Below, in pieces: positions 1-12,050 of a DNA stretch of 64,000 bases; the stretch's first letter is position 1, and every line of letters begins with the position of its first letter. The stretch comes from Leucocoprinus leucothites (Eukaryota > Basidiomycota > Agaricomycetes > Agaricales > Agaricaceae). Made by a program: the position numbers and the translations under genes. Location: positions 1,364,001 to 1,428,000 of the forward strand of contig JAACJO010000009.1 of assembly GCA_013368445.1 (NCBI GenBank), given 5' to 3'. The notes under the pieces are model-generated. The model made no database searches, was not told where the DNA came from, and worked only from the letters and a program-made list of their open reading frames with translations.

Positions 1-775
1 GTTGCATTAATGACCTCTGCATAAGCGTCGACCGCATCGCGTTTGGCGCCATTGGTTTGAGCAAGAGGGACAATATCACGTCTGACGGCGAGCAAGTCGC
101 TGACATTACGGAAGCATAGCTGGAGGTATAGTCTTCGGTGACCCATGAGGTGGTTTGGGAGCTTGAGGTCTTCCTTCTTGTCACGAACAATACGTGATAT
201 CGTGCCTTCGTACTTCTTGCGTAGCCATTCCTCTACAGCTGTTTCAGACCCAGACTACTAGAATTAGTATGTGAGAAGCGGAGAAGAATGAACAGCGGAC
301 CTTGCAGGCGATACAGAAATACGGCTCGTATTGAAATGTACACTTGAACATTCCTCCATCATCTTGGATAAAGTAGAAATTGACCGCTGCTTTTCCTGAC
401 GGCCACTCAGGATCTTTCACAAGTGTCTGTAAAACATGGGTTACGAACGAGCAGAACGGAAATACTCGTACTCACCGGGCGCATATTTATCAGCCATCCC
501 TCCCGTCTAACACCCTCCTGCACCCGAGTAAAACCCATCTTCTCATCTATCTCATCATTGAGCGCAACCTTTTCGAATCTTTCCTCGAGTAAAGTGCCAT
601 CGTCTTCACGTTTAAGAGCTGGAGAATCGCTGGGTAGTGAACTGCTGCCACCTCGTCCTCTGCCTCGTCCTCTACCTCCGCGCCAAGATCCAGCGCCTCT
701 GTAGCCATAGCGAGAACCTGAGCCTCGTTTTCCTCGGTTTGAAGAAAGTCCAAAGGAGCCCCGTCCGCGACCCAT
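1..775 (-). CDS. POL2: DNA polymerase epsilon catalytic subunit, 5' part (runs off left edge)
   Basis: This is the N-terminal part of the leading-strand replicative polymerase, which has an N-terminal 3'-5' proofreading exonuclease and acts in the nucleus. Three exons are visible on the minus strand: 775-476, 426-301 and 254 to beyond position 1. The start is the Met of MGRGRGSFG, followed by a Gly/Arg-rich (RGG-like) leader. Then come the conserved N-terminal segments EKMGF, GWLINMRP, KAAVNFYFIQDDGG, and EEWLRKKYEG followed by NHLMGHRRLYLQL. The exonuclease domain lies outside the window. The frame is open across all three exons with GT donors and AG acceptors, so this is the best candidate for the functional copy. 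The family is about 2,200 residues, of which roughly 225 are seen here. Two broken copies lie at 24.8-26.9 and 29.1-31.3 kb. Confidence 0.85.
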
Positions 776-1235
776 CCTGGACCTGAGCCAACACACTGCT
801 GCAATTGCCCTTTGACGCGTAGTGTCACGCGTCAATCACGCAAAATGTCACGCCCAGAGGAGTCCTTGCCAAATCCGTGCACGAGCGGGAGGCGACTTTC
901 TATTCTGTCATGCCACTAGATCAGGAATCCGCTTCGCGAACCACAGGTGTCTTCCATTCTCCCACGCAACATGGTGAATGAATCTAGAAGTCTAGGTTTG
1001 TGGAGCCTACGGACACCCTAGATGAGGGAGCGTCCGCCGTCAATGATCGGATGAATCGAAGGACAGCCAATGCCAGGCCGAAAGGGTGTACTGTGGACAA
1101 GGAAATAAGCTCATGCTCATGTCTAATAGCACAACCGCTGGTTGAACTCTATTAAGACGCCGGGAAACGAGGTGTCACAGTGAACCAACGTTCTTAATGC
1201 CTCTTGGGTTCCTGGCACCCTCTGTTCAGTGCACG
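776..1235. promoter_or_regulatory. Divergent promoter region between POL2 and membrane gene
   Basis: This 460-bp head-to-head intergenic region serves POL2 (left) and the membrane protein gene (right). It is copied almost whole at 26902-27356 and in a longer, internally duplicated form at about 31370-32400. Apart from the two ACGCGT boxes I recognise no specific element. Confidence 0.6.
815..832. promoter_or_regulatory. Two MCB (ACGCGT) boxes upstream of POL2
   Basis: ACGCGT occurs at 815-820 and again at 827-832, 40-57 bp upstream of the POL2 start codon. ACGCGT is the MluI cell-cycle box bound by MBF-type factors that drive G1/S genes in fungi, and DNA polymerase genes are classic targets. 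The same pair is kept in the 26.9 kb copy and lost in the 31.4 kb copy. Function here is inferred. Confidence 0.6.
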
Positions 1236-2711
1236 ATGGCTTTTGTCCTGCTGCTCGTATTGTCCACTCTCACGAGCAGTGCTCCTACTATAAATTCGTC
1301 AAACATGGATCCTCATCTCTCCCACCCCGTTCTTCGAGATGTTCCTAGTAGTCCTGAGTTTGGGCGCTATCGAACAACATCTCAAATCATCTGGGCCTGC
1401 CTCTCCACCATGTTTGCTTGTACTTGGGTCGCTATTCACCCTAACATTCCTGGTCCTCACGACTCGGGATTCCAAAAATTGAGGAGGAGAATCGCCATGA
1501 TGACCATTGCAATTATTGCACCAGAGTTCATTGTGCTCTGGACATTGCGGCAGCGGATGGCGGCTAAAAGAATTAAAACACTGTTTAATGTCAAATACAT
1601 TGGTGGCGGTGAGCTCTCCAAGTCTGATACACTAATGGTCACTGATCACGGAGGTTCTCATTCAGCTGATCCTGAGGATGTTCCATGCACTTTGCAAATC
1701 AGGCAGTGGTTCAGAAGTCCTCCGATAGCACCAGCGCAAGGTTGGACGCTCGCACACGCATTCTTTGTACAGATGGGTGGCCTCGTGTTATACCACAATG
1801 GAAAGCCGGTCAAAGTCCTCACTTTCGAGCGTCTAATCCGGTCGATTGAAAGGGGAGAAGTGGATATCCCTCAGATATTTGTAGAAGACATCAGCGACAA
1901 GAGTAAAGGAGATCTTCTCAGCAAGGCAGTGGTCGTCGTTCAGACGACGTGGTTCGTCACCCAATGCATCGCCCGCTGGGGGTCTCACCTGCCGCTGTCC
2001 GAGCTGGAGGTTCTCACGTTGGGCTTTGCAGCGTTGAACGTTATCGTCTACGGGATCTGGTGGTCGAAACCGCAGGGAGTTATGGTTCCCATTAGGCTCG
2101 CATTGAAACAAGCCTCCCAGGAAGATCCCGCCGTAACTCTTCCGGAGTCCCAGGAACTTCTATCTACAATAATCGACGAGAATGACAGGAGTCAGACAAA
2201 AGATGCCCCAGAATACTTATTTGACAAAGAAAGCTGGTACTTTCCACGATTTGCCTGGCCACTATGGCGAGACGATCTTTGGCGAAAGTGCACGAGCATT
2301 GGTCCAAGCCATTTCTTCCACCGCGTCTACTATTACATCTCCCTCCCAATCTTGATTTTATTCATATTCACCCATTGGAGCGTGCGTACCGGTCTAAAGA
2401 CCACGTTGGCCTGGCGCTATCCTCTCAAATTTGGAAATGAGGAGATTTTAGTCGTGGTGAGCAGGACCCGAGTACCAATGTTCTACGCCGAGGACGAAGA
2501 CTTGGAAATCGGCCAAGCATCCCAGATCGCTGTCATTGGGATCTTATTTGGCGGAATCCATTTGACGTTGTGGTCGGCCCCGTTTCCTACCTGGGTTGAA
2601 TGCCTGCTTTGGAGGGTGTCTGCTGTATTGATTACGGTCGAGCCACTCTTGGTTGGCATACTTGGACCCGTTATATTAAGGATTGCTAGGCCTTTTCTGG
2701 AGAACACTTAG
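1236..2711 (+). CDS. Multi-pass membrane protein of unknown function, copy 1 (C-terminal frameshift)
   Basis: The protein has an N-terminal signal-like hydrophobic stretch (MAFVLLLVLSTL), the segment STMFACTWVAIHPNIPG, and several hydrophobic helices. I recognise it as an agaricomycete-type membrane protein family but know no function. Exon 1 is 1236-1608. An intron of about 57 bp (GTGAGC to CAG) is skipped and exon 2 starts at 1666. The start at 1236 is chosen to match the paralog at 32403; an upstream in-frame ATG at 1197 is possible. Near 2705 the gene has lost 5 bp net relative to the paralog, so it ends early after FLENT. The lost tail, about 60 residues with one helix, is still readable in another frame to 2898. 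It is either truncated or a young pseudogene. Confidence 0.65.
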   Translation: MAFVLLLVLSTLTSSAPTINSSNMDPHLSHPVLRDVPSSPEFGRYRTTSQIIWACLSTMFACTWVAIHPNIPGPHDSGFQKLRRRIAMMTIAIIAPEFIVLWTLRQRMAAKRIKTLFNVKYIGGGELSKSDTLMVTDHGGSHSADPEDVPCTLQIRQWFRSPPIAPAQGWTLAHAFFVQMGGLVLYHNGKPVKVLTFERLIRSIERGEVDIPQIFVEDISDKSKGDLLSKAVVVVQTTWFVTQCIARWGSHLPLSELEVLTLGFAALNVIVYGIWWSKPQGVMVPIRLALKQASQEDPAVTLPESQELLSTIIDENDRSQTKDAPEYLFDKESWYFPRFAWPLWRDDLWRKCTSIGPSHFFHRVYYYISLPILILFIFTHWSVRTGLKTTLAWRYPLKFGNEEILVVVSRTRVPMFYAEDEDLEIGQASQIAVIGILFGGIHLTLWSAPFPTWVECLLWRVSAVLITVEPLLVGILGPVILRIARPFLENT

Positions 2712-3156
2712 GTCAGAACGAGTGTCTACTCCCTCTAGTATTTGGCTACAAATCAGGGGTTATGCGGTGGGGGTTTGCGGATGTATTTATATCTTTGCTC
2801 GTCTTGTTCTGATTTTTTTGTCATTCTTTACATTGTTGGACCTCCCCGAGGATGTGTACCGCAACATCCGATGGTCTGAGGTATTTCCACATGTTTGATC
2901 GAAGGAGATAGTTCATGTCGTTATATTCTTTGCCGGAGAGTAGACTTCTACTCGTTTATAGCATCTTGGGTGTACCCACTTTCGAGACTTTGTTTCGAGT
3001 ACTGAGGTCGTCTGGCTTTGCGACTCCGAGTTATTTTTGAGTTTGAATGTCAATGAATTTACTCTTTTTGACATAGACAGCGATATCGCATCAGACAGCT
3101 TATGATCCGCGAACCTCAAGGTTTAACTCCTTCGGTCAACATGCCATCTACTTACA

Positions 3157-3411
3157 ATGTTAATAACGGGCTCCCCTACTCGACACGCTGTTCTATGGGT
3201 CAAAGATACCTCTGGATGCTCTCAACCACAGTGGTCCTCTGAGCCATCGATCTCTCTACTTGAGACTATTGCTCGTAAATATCTTTCCGTCGCTGCCAAT
3301 GCACCCTGCGCGGTTGCCTTCTTTAGCCAGGGAGGGTTCATCAAGCTCTACACTGCTGAAGTACCTGGACATACATATCTGATCCGAGTCGCACTCCCTG
3401 GGCATCACTAA
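3157..3411 (+). pseudogene. APH-like kinase N-terminal fragment
   Basis: The translated fragment carries FFSQGGFIKLY and then YLIRVALPG, resembling the glycine-rich N-lobe of the basidiomycete aminoglycoside-phosphotransferase-like kinase family. Nothing of the catalytic lobe follows in frame. It is best read as a relic. The 3' flank (from about 3455) is shared with the 3' flank of the APH pseudogene near 16 kb, which supports common ancestry. Assignment is by resemblance only. Confidence 0.4.
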
Positions 3412-3454
3412 ATTTCTGAATCCACGGGAGGGCCTTATAAGGTTCATCATACAC

Positions 3455-3655
3455 ATGCCGCCTACCATCGTACACGGAAGTTGGCATAATACGACAAACC
3501 TCAATATATGTTATGGTCCCGGTACTCGACCTCCTATCGGTGGCATCATATCTTCATCGGAACGACCCCAATCCATCACCTCTGTCATCATGCTCGCCAT
3601 TGGCCACTGCCACCGTATTCTAGCAATCATATCATGTCATATAATCCAGTCTCGG
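3455..3655. repeat. Dispersed repeat, CpG-rich copy
   Basis: About 200 bp that aligns with 16165-16380. Where this copy has CG the other mostly has TG or CA, so this is the less decayed copy. No protein function is recognised. Confidence 0.7.
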
Positions 3656-3928
3656 GATGACAACAGGTGTCCTTATTGCTCATTCTGACAAGAGACGATA
3701 CTTAAAATTCAGGTGTCATCGTATTTTAGCGGTCATCTCACTACATATAGTCCCATCTCAGGATGATGTCAGATGTCCTAATTGTATATTCAGACATGAG
3801 ATGGTCCTTGAAATCCGACTTGATCGCAATATTTTAGTGGTTGGCTCGTGTCATATAGTCTAGTCTCAGGATTATACCGAGTACTCATATCATGTATTCA
3901 GACATGAGATGATCAATGGAGCTCAGGA
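3611..3928. repeat. Tandem repeat, three 106-bp units
   Basis: Three diverged units start at 3611, 3717 and 3823. Each contains a version of CGTATTTTAG, a central CATATAGTC-like stretch with TCTCAGGATGA, and ends near a CAGACATGAGATG-like segment. The period is 106 bp between each pair of starts. No coding role is seen. The remaining stretch to 4076 is featureless. Confidence 0.75.
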
Positions 3929-4076
3929 TCATTCACCACCGAAAATGAATTACTGGGAATATGCCGAATTCTCAACACAATGACCAATGTTCAACAAAGA
4001 TGTGATTATTTCAAAGCCGGCTGCGAACGAGATATACATATGATAACAACGAAACTACTTCCAGAAGTTCAATCTA

Positions 4077-5698
4077 CTAATTGGCGGCGGCACTGTGCCG
4101 AGTAGCTCTGGCTGCACGCTGAGCAGCAAGCTTCTTGTACGAAGCACGCGAGTTGGATGAGGATGCTACTTTATGAGGGAATATTTGACTAGAAATTAAT
4201 GGTCATTATAGGGTTACAAGTCTCATGTGTAGGGTGTGCGTACTGGTTCCACCAATTCAGGAGTGAGCGAACATGAATCTTTGATGCCGAATCTGAAGTA
4301 TCTTCGAAAAAATCAACAAGAAAGTTGTAAAATCGGTCAAAGCTGAATCCGTTGTGGCTTTCTCTCCAACTACTGGCATCGTGTAAGTTGAATACAAGCT
4401 AGGGATAGGCTCTCAGTGAATACTGCGACACTATACTAATTTATTACTCACCAAGACAGTCGCATAAGCAATTGCGCGACCAGTGACCTTTCCATTCATG
4501 TTGAGAATGGTGGAGACGTTGGATCGAGCCTTTCCCGATGAATTCTTCTGTTTCTTCCGGGGCGGACCATTGAGTTCCTCATCTCGGTACTGATCCTCTT
4601 CAACAGACGGTGATATAAATATGGCATGAAATGTCTGGAAATAGCAAGTGATGTGAGCAAGGATAGAAAAGATAGAGATTGAGGTAGGTACCAAAAGGAG
4701 CCAGTGGCTGCGGAGGAAACCTTCCTCAATGTTGTTAAGATCGCCCTGATGGGAAGGGTACAGGCATCGTAAGAAGTAGCTATCATCGGGATTGAAGTCT
4801 ATTGTTCGATTCCGAATTCCTTCTCGAACCCTTTTGTGATATCAGTTACTGTTGGAGTACAGGCAAAGGGGGAACATACATGAGATCATCCCAGTCGACC
4901 TCGATGGGGGTCAAGAGCTTTCCACATATGTCATGTTGAAGTCCACGATTGTCTCGATCTTTCGTGTTGAGTTGCATGGCAGGTGCAAGTTGATATGCTT
5001 CATTAACCCAGTTAGCAACCTCCCGTTTAAGCCGTGAATTATCATCAATGCGGCCCACATTAGCCCCTTCCTGTAACTTGGGGTGTGTGAGATCCAATCC
5101 TTAATGAAAAAGCTGATACTGGATGACATACCTGACTGATATGAGCTTTGAACTTGTTTGAGTTTGGCTTCTTCATGAGATCTGGGATTTCAGGGGAGAT
5201 CTCGATCAGACGGTGGTAGGCTGTGAAAGTATGATCCCTCCTTAATAGAATAAATGCAGATATGAGATGGATACAAACAAGACGAGAAAGATGCACATAC
5301 ATTCTAGCCAACTCAGCTTCTTCGTCAGTGATGGGAGGGAAGTTGGTTACACCATCTGCCTCAGCAATGACACGGCGATTGTGCTCTGCTGTCAAGCTCA
5401 AAAGAGGCTCATAGCAAGAGACGAGCCATTGGATTGCTCGACCCAAGGTTTTGGTGGTGCTGCAAAGCGAAATGTTCCAGTGAGTCGGAGAGATGGGGAT
5501 TTCAAATATTATGACTTACAACACCTGCTGCCTTGCTTCTTGAAGTTCTTTTTCCATGTCTTCTAGCCTGTGTTTAAGCACAGAATTCTCTTCTGCGGGT
5601 GTATGGAAAGAAACTGATTGAGACAACCCTTGGCCAGTCGGTGTGGATTCTCGAGATGAGGGAGAGCTCATAGTGGTGACTAACAACCTGGGGGACAT
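4077..5698 (-). CDS. DUF6698-like protein, 8 exons, intact
   Basis: A protein of about 408 residues resembling the DUF6698 family of fungal proteins of unknown function. Exons: 5698-5520, 5459-5301, 5240-5132, 5070-4880, 4830-4692, 4634-4452, 4398-4244 and 4188-4077. All introns are GT-AG and the joined frame is open to a TAG stop. Order of segments: an N-terminal Ser-rich and coiled stretch (VLKHRLEDMEKELQEARQQV), the conserved helices around YHRLIEISPEIPDL and WVNEAYQLAP, HDICGKLLTPIEVDWDD, then IFISPSVEE followed by a Lys-rich patch (GPPRKKQKN), and TGRAIAYATV. The C terminus is basic and Ala-rich. The family is multicopy in agaricomycetes and often sits near transposons, as here. The intact frame contrasts with the decayed neighbours. 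Confidence 0.7.
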
Positions 5699-6567
5699 CA
5701 GTCACTATCAGCCTGACCTTAAATGCTGGTCGGTGTTACCGTAAGAGTGGCAGTGAAGTGGTGGTTGAAGAGAAGCTACCTTCCCGATGGTAATTGACTC
5801 CATGCACTATTACAATAAGTGCCCCACTTAGCTCCATACTCAAGCATACTATACAAGAGAGGTATGCTCAAAATGGTAGGGCATTGGGATGGGGTACCCG
5901 AATATGTAGCCCCTGGGTTTGCGGGTGATTGCTGTAGGGTCTGAAAGTGGTTTTACTGAGTTCACACAACTGTTCATGGCTACTGGAGGCTGTCAGTCAT
6001 TTAGCCATCAGTTAATCAGATAACTTTGCAATTCTAGAGTCTGTGGCCTGTAGGATCATACATTTTATACAATACAGAAGTGCTGGTTGAACATTCTTCC
6101 AAATCAGGTCATAAAATCATCAGTCTCGGCCTGAACGACAGGCCTTCTTCTTCAGAGGGCTACAGGGGCATGGTGAGCTATTGAAATAATTTTCATCCTG
6201 CAAAGAGAATCATAAATACTGAGATGAACGAAACCTGAAGGAGTGAAAAGCATACTGATGAGCTGCTCAAGCTGCCTGAGCTACTGTCTGAGAAGAAGTC
6301 CCTCTTCCTTCCCTTGTGAGCCTGATGAGGAGGAGTGATGTGCCAAGAAGAGGACGATGGGAGGTTTGCCATCCGAGAAGTGAGATACATGTGCCGGCTC
6401 CATGATCAGCCTCACTGGCTGCAGCAACCACACTCTCATCCTCCAAGTCTAAGAACTCTGAGATGAGTGGATCAAAGGGGGGAGGCTTGAGGACAAACAC
6501 AACTCACTATGAACAGCATGACACCTTCCCAGTGCTCGAGGCAGCTCAGACTCTACCATCCAGTCAA

Positions 6568-7522
6568 TGTTATGTATATTGATTATATCTAGCATTTGTT
6601 TCCTATACAATGTGAAGTCGATATTAGCTTTACTTAAGTAATATTGCAATTATGTTTTCCACTTATTTGTTCTTGTATTTTCCAGTTTTATTTTGACTCA
6701 TTTACTTTGTCTCATTATAACTCGTTATATCTTGTTTGGTTTTGTTTACCTTTTGATGACATGTGATTGTTAAATATAGCTGTGTTGTAACAAGCGGCAG
6801 GGATCTAGAGTGAAGATAAACACTCAGAATTGTAGAATGAGACTATATATATTGATAATAATATACCTAGAGTGAAGATAAACACTGTAGGTAATATAAG
6901 TAAAGAGATTTTGTCCATAAAGCAAAATATGCTCACCTCAGAATCGTAGAATGAGACTGAGGTACACAAAAGGCTACTCGAAAAATAAGAGAGTGACTTA
7001 TGTAATATGCGAGGTGGAAAAAGGAGTTAAGTCTGAAAATACTACGAAGGGGTATATACACAACAAGCTGTACTATATTTGGACTTATCTTGTGATCTAG
7101 TCAGATGATCAAAGAAGAACTTCTTTAGAAGAACTTCTAAAGCTTCTTTGACAGATCGCATCTTATATAGTTTAATTAGCGTTAAGGAAGCTGTACACTT
7201 CTCTTCTTTCATTAGAAGCCCTTGACCCTAGTTAATAATAGATACAGACTTGTATCATATATAAGTCGTTGACATCTACCAAGGAGAAACATCGTTTCTA
7301 CTTGGTTAGGTGGAGACTCAATACGAGCCTTTATCTATACAAAGTTGAATTGAACTTAAGCTCTAAGATCTCAATTACTAAAGTCTTTACTCTTATAATC
7401 ACCATATTATAACTCTGACTTTGTAAAATGACTTTGTCGCTTCCCAAGAAGGAGTCCCCTTTGATAAGATCAAGTTGATACTTATTGTGCCAGCTTAGGA
7501 CTGGGCCAGCATCACTATAACA
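6568..7522 (-). mobile_element. Solo LTR (Gypsy-type), minus orientation, interrupted
   Basis: It aligns in reverse complement with the solo LTR at 13512-14150. Ends are TGTTAT...TAACA. The flanks are GTCAA (6563-6567) and CTCAA (7523-7527), a near-perfect 5-bp target duplication with one mismatch. No internal retrotransposon region remains, so it is a solo LTR. It was later split by the insertion at 6783-7065. The LTR resembles those of basidiomycete Ty3/Gypsy elements. Confidence 0.8.
6783..7065. mobile_element. Nested 283-bp solo LTR
   Basis: Begins TGTTGTAACA and ends ACACAACA. It is flanked by a perfect AGCTG target-site duplication at 6778-6782 and 7066-7070, and sits inside the older LTR. 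No coding potential. Internal direct repeats of AGTGAAGATAAACACT occur near 6809 and 6872. Confidence 0.85.
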
Positions 7523-10500
7523 CTCAAACTCTTCGAGTGAAGGGCTGAGGCTGAGACGGGGAGGGCTGGAACCCATCTCCATAATGGCTGGAGTGGCCAA
7601 GGACTCAGTGTCGGGCAGACTGAAGTCGTTGAAGTTGTACTAGGCTCCAGCATTGGATGGAAGGCAAGTATTGGACAGCGGGGGCTTGCTGATAGCTGGA
7701 AGTGGTTGACACAAAGCCCTCTGGTTGCCTCAACATACCAAGGAGTACCTAAGGTGATCAGAAGGTCTCTCAGGTGACAATGAAGGAATAGAGTTGCTAG
7801 CGGTGCAAATGTCTGGTGCCCTGCACCTTGCAAGGAGCTGGCGTAGCGACTTGGGAGACTCGGACATAATCAGTTAGTGACAATGAAACATAGAAAAGTC
7901 AGCTTCATACCTTTATTTATCCTGTTTTGTATAGAATGCCCAAGTTTCCATTGTTGTCAGCAAGGTGGGCTGAGATTCTGGCACTCGTGCTATGAGCTGG
8001 GCATGTCATTGAGTGGCAACTTGGAGATTAATGCTGTGAGCTGTGCAGCCAGGTAGAGGGAGTGAAGAAAGAATTGATTGCCAAATACACGTGCACAATA
8101 GCACATCAGAAGGTCATGTGGCACAATTCATGCCACCTTAGTGTATTGGTGAGTGGCTCTCACTCTGGTTGGCCACCACCTACACACCTGCTTAATCACT
8201 TTCAGCTTGTCATCATTTAGAATGGGGACTAGTTTTGGCAAGAATATACACACATCTCTTGGGGTGGGCTCTCAAGAATTATCCCACCTCCTACTTGCAT
8301 TCCGCCAGGATCTCTACCAACATCTTGCTGAGGGTCAAAGTTACCTGTTCCCTCGTCAGTCTCTTTGCTCTCTAATCCCTCGCTGGCATGCTGCAATCTG
8401 CCAAATCAACCAAGCATGCCTGTGTTGTTGGATGTGGAAAGGGATATGCAAAGGCATCAGCACTGGCCTTGCACCAGCAGACATGTGTACATCTGCAGTA
8501 TGCTCACAAGCAATCACAGGAGATACAGTTGCGCCAGGCATTGCAAGATATAACACATGCCAAACTTCCTTCTACAACAGTAGGGTAACGTCTCTTCCTT
8601 TGAATATACAGACCATCTAATACATATATTTTAATAGGTTCTTGAACCTGAGCCTTCACTTCAGGCAGACAGTCCAGTGGTGGATGCAGCACCCACTCCA
8701 CGTCCCTATGACCACCTGCTGATTTCCCCTGCTATGGATGTTGATGAAACAGATGGTCAACTCCCTGGTCATGTACCTCCTGCTCCTCCTATGACAGCAT
8801 CCAGATGACCTCGATGGAACTATCACCTACCCAAAAGAATCTGCAACATCCTTCCTAAACCACTGCCTCCTGCCTCATCAGCTGAGGATAACTCACAGGC
8901 ACTGCAGAATTCGGACCCTCGATCCTCAATTCAATATGTTATGCTCATGGTCTGGGAGTACTTGCAGACAGCTACCAACCGATTTGGCCTTTGGAGAGAG
9001 TATCCCCAGTGCCCGACCTTTGATCCTGATGCCCATCTCACACTCAGTGATCTCTTGAATACTCATGGCAAATCATCTTCGACCAATGGAACTCAGGACA
9101 GTGATGTTCTTCCATGTGGAGAAAGAGTGCAGTGATCTGACAAGCCTGCATACTGGCCTTTCTCAAACAAAAGTATGCAGCTTGTGATGGGATGGCTAAA
9201 CAACAGTAAAACAGCAAAGTCAGAATCTGAGGTGAACTCTCTGGTTCATGAATGCATCCTTAATCCTGAATTCCGCTCCGAGGACATGAAAGGATTTGAT
9301 ACCCGCTGAGAAAACCAGCAGATGGATAACCAGCTCAACAACATAAATTTTCGCTCTTGTTTTTGTGAATCACCTGTCGATATCCTTGTCCCAAGTGGAT
9401 CGCCCAACAAATCACTGCAGAAATATTGTATCACTGGCCTCTTACACTGCAGTCTCACGGCTGTTGTCCATGATGCCTTCAATGATCCCTTAGCTCATCT
9501 CATCCACTATTCCCCTTTCAAACTCTTTCATCAAAGTCCTAACAACAATCTATACAATGAGCATGTTTATGGTAAAATATACTCTTCGGATGCATTCATT
9601 GAACAGTACAAAGACATTCAATGCTGCGGAAAACTGCCACCTGATGATTTGCAATGCAAGCATGAGAAGACAATTGCAGCTTTAATGCTCACCTCAGATG
9701 CTACTCATTTGGCTGATTTCGGCAATGCAAAAGCCTAGCCCATTTATATGATGCTGGGAAATATTTCCAAGTATGTTCGATCAGAGGCTAGCTCTGGGGC
9801 TCTGTATCATCTTGCCTATATACCCTCAGTATGCCCTGTTTCGATTCTGTATAGTCCATTTTACTGACATATATCTAATATTTTAGCTTCCTGATTCATT
9901 TGATGACTTTGCTTCAAGATTCCATGTATCATGGCGGTCACAGAAGGACAAGATCAAGGCTCATTGCCGACATGAGCTCATGCATTGAGCTTGGCAGATT
10001 ATACTTGATGACGAGTTCATTCAGGCATACCATTATGGGATTGTCATCAAGTGCATTGATGGTGTTGAATGGCAGGTGTATCCACAGATTTTTAGTTACT
10101 CAGCCAATTATCCCAAAAAGTAAGTATCCCTCCCCCTGGAATGCCTCATGCATGAACTAACATGATGGCAGGGTTCTTTTGGCAGCAATCTGGGACAAAG
10201 GTCTATTTCCATGCCCACGCTGCCTGGTCCATCGATTGGAACTTTAGAATCTTGGCCTAAAATGTGATCAGAAGACTCGAGCTGAAAAGATCTGAACATA
10301 CCTAGCTGACAAGATTGCCACTGCTCGCTGAGCTATCTATGACCTTGGCCTTGCAATTCATGGCTCAGCTATTGAATTGCTACTGCGAAATTTTTTGGCC
10401 ATACCAACTGTGGTGTGTTGGTATATTTTGACTGCTAGGGTGAATTACTCAAATATTTATGTAGAATGCCTTTGTTGAACGGTTGGGTGATGATTTCAAC

Positions 10501-10666
10501 CCTTCAAGTATGCTTACAGTTGACCTTCTTCACAAAATTGAGCTGGGGACTTGGAAAACTTTGTTCATGCATGTTGTTTGAATCCTCTATTCCACTGGGA
10601 ACAATCTTGTCGCTACACTTGATAGCAGGTAAGCTATGTTTGTAACATTGTTCACCGAAAAGTATA

Positions 10667-10875
10667 CAGTGGCTCAAAAAACTGTCCCAATGTTTTCGCA
10701 TTTTGGACATATTTGCTAATACCAGGGCAGATATATGGCCTAGCATCCTGAAAATATTCACACAGGTACCTTGACATATTGGGAGCATATATTCCCATGA
10801 TCACATGACCTTGTCCATCAATGAATTAGTAATGAATTATTAAAAATATCTACTCATTGGGACAGTTTTTTGACC
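10667..10875. repeat. Left TIR of Tc1 element, itself palindromic at its ends
   Basis: The outer end carries TCAAAAAACTGTCCCAATG. The inner end (about 10855-10874) carries its inverse complement, so both sides of the TIR present the same motif facing outward. Confidence 0.85.
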
Positions 10876-11040
10876 CCCTGTCAGCCTCCCAGTATCTATC
10901 TTGTAACATGCCAGGGGAGCATCAGGGCAGGTGTGGGAGTAGTAAACAAGATCATGTGACCTTGGTTGACATGTTGAGATGGCTACAACTGTCTTTCTTC
11001 CTGCCACTACATCATGAAAGCTATCTCCTCTACCTAATAC

Positions 11041-12033
11041 TCCCAAGTCACTTCTCTTCTCAAAGATGGCTATTCCTTGTGCCATATTGAACATAAAACT
11101 GGTCTAGGCAAGTCTACTATTGGGAGGATCAATAAAGAAGTTGATGGGGACAAGAAAAACAACAAGGGAGGACGTCCTTCCAAGCTTTCTCCTCATGATA
11201 AAAAAGCAATAATTCACCAAATAACCTCTGGAAAGCTAGATAATGCTGTCCAGGCTACAAATTTCATTAAATCTACTCTGTCTGACCCTGTCACACCCCA
11301 AACTGTCAGAAATACCCTTCAGGATAATGGATTTTGCTCTGTAACCAAGATCAAATGACCTCTACTCAAAAAGCAACATTGTGAGGAATGCCTTGACTCT
11401 GCACATGAACATAGGAATTGGACAGTGGAGGACTGGAAGAGGGTGTTGTGGACAGATGAAACAATGATCAACAGGATTGGGTCAGATGGAAAGGTGTATA
11501 CCTGGAAGGAGAGGGGGGAACCACTGTCAGATAGGACTACTCTCCCTACTGTCAAACATGGAGGAGGTGGTAACATGATGGTGTGGGGGTGTATGGGGTG
11601 GAATGGGGTAGGAAAGCTGATTGAGGTTCAAGGGAATATGGATGCAGTGAAATACTGCGAGATTTTGGACAATGGGGTGGTGGAAAGCTTTGAAAAGTTG
11701 GAGATGGAGGAGGAGGAGAGGATATTCCAGCAGGATAATGACCCAAAACACACCTCAAAACTGGGACAACAATGGTTTGTGGACAACAACATTCAAGTTC
11801 TATCATGCCCTGCACAATCCCCTGACCTGAATCCCATTGAACACCTCTGGACCTACCTGAAGGACCAGCTGAAGGCATATGAAAGACCACCTAAGGGAGT
11901 ATTTGAATTGTGGGAGAGGCTAGTAGAGGAGTGGAATAAGAATCCAGCAGAAAGGTGCCAAAGGCTGATAGAAACCATGCCCAGAAGGATTGAGGCAGTT
12001 GTCAGGGCAAGAGGAGGTCATACAAAGTATTGA
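11041..12033 (+). pseudogene. Tc1-family DD34E transposase, disrupted
   Basis: The helix-turn-helix N terminus reads through LLKDGYSLCHIEHKTGLGKS and GGRPSKLSPHDKKAI. A TGA at 11356-11358 then interrupts the frame where CGA (Arg) would be expected. After it come the catalytic blocks WTDET (first Asp), QQDNDPKHTS (second Asp) and SPDLNPIEHLW (Glu). The start codon is not identifiable; an in-frame TAA at 11035 lies just upstream. The stop looks like a C-to-T change at CpG, in line with the decay of the region. Confidence 0.88.
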
Positions 12034-12050
12034 GTAGGTAGATAACAGAG

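Larger units (their letters stand above)
5699..8150 (-). other. CpG-depleted remnants, unidentified minus-strand coding-like sequence
   Basis: Apart from the two LTRs annotated separately, this stretch holds short minus-strand frames such as one with EFLDLEDESVVAAASEADHG near 6400-6500. It also has Ser/Pro-rich frames around 7500-7830. They are interrupted by stops and I recognise no domain. They could be a second gene of the Plavaka element that begins at 8388 or an older insertion. Very few CG dinucleotides remain. Confidence 0.35.
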
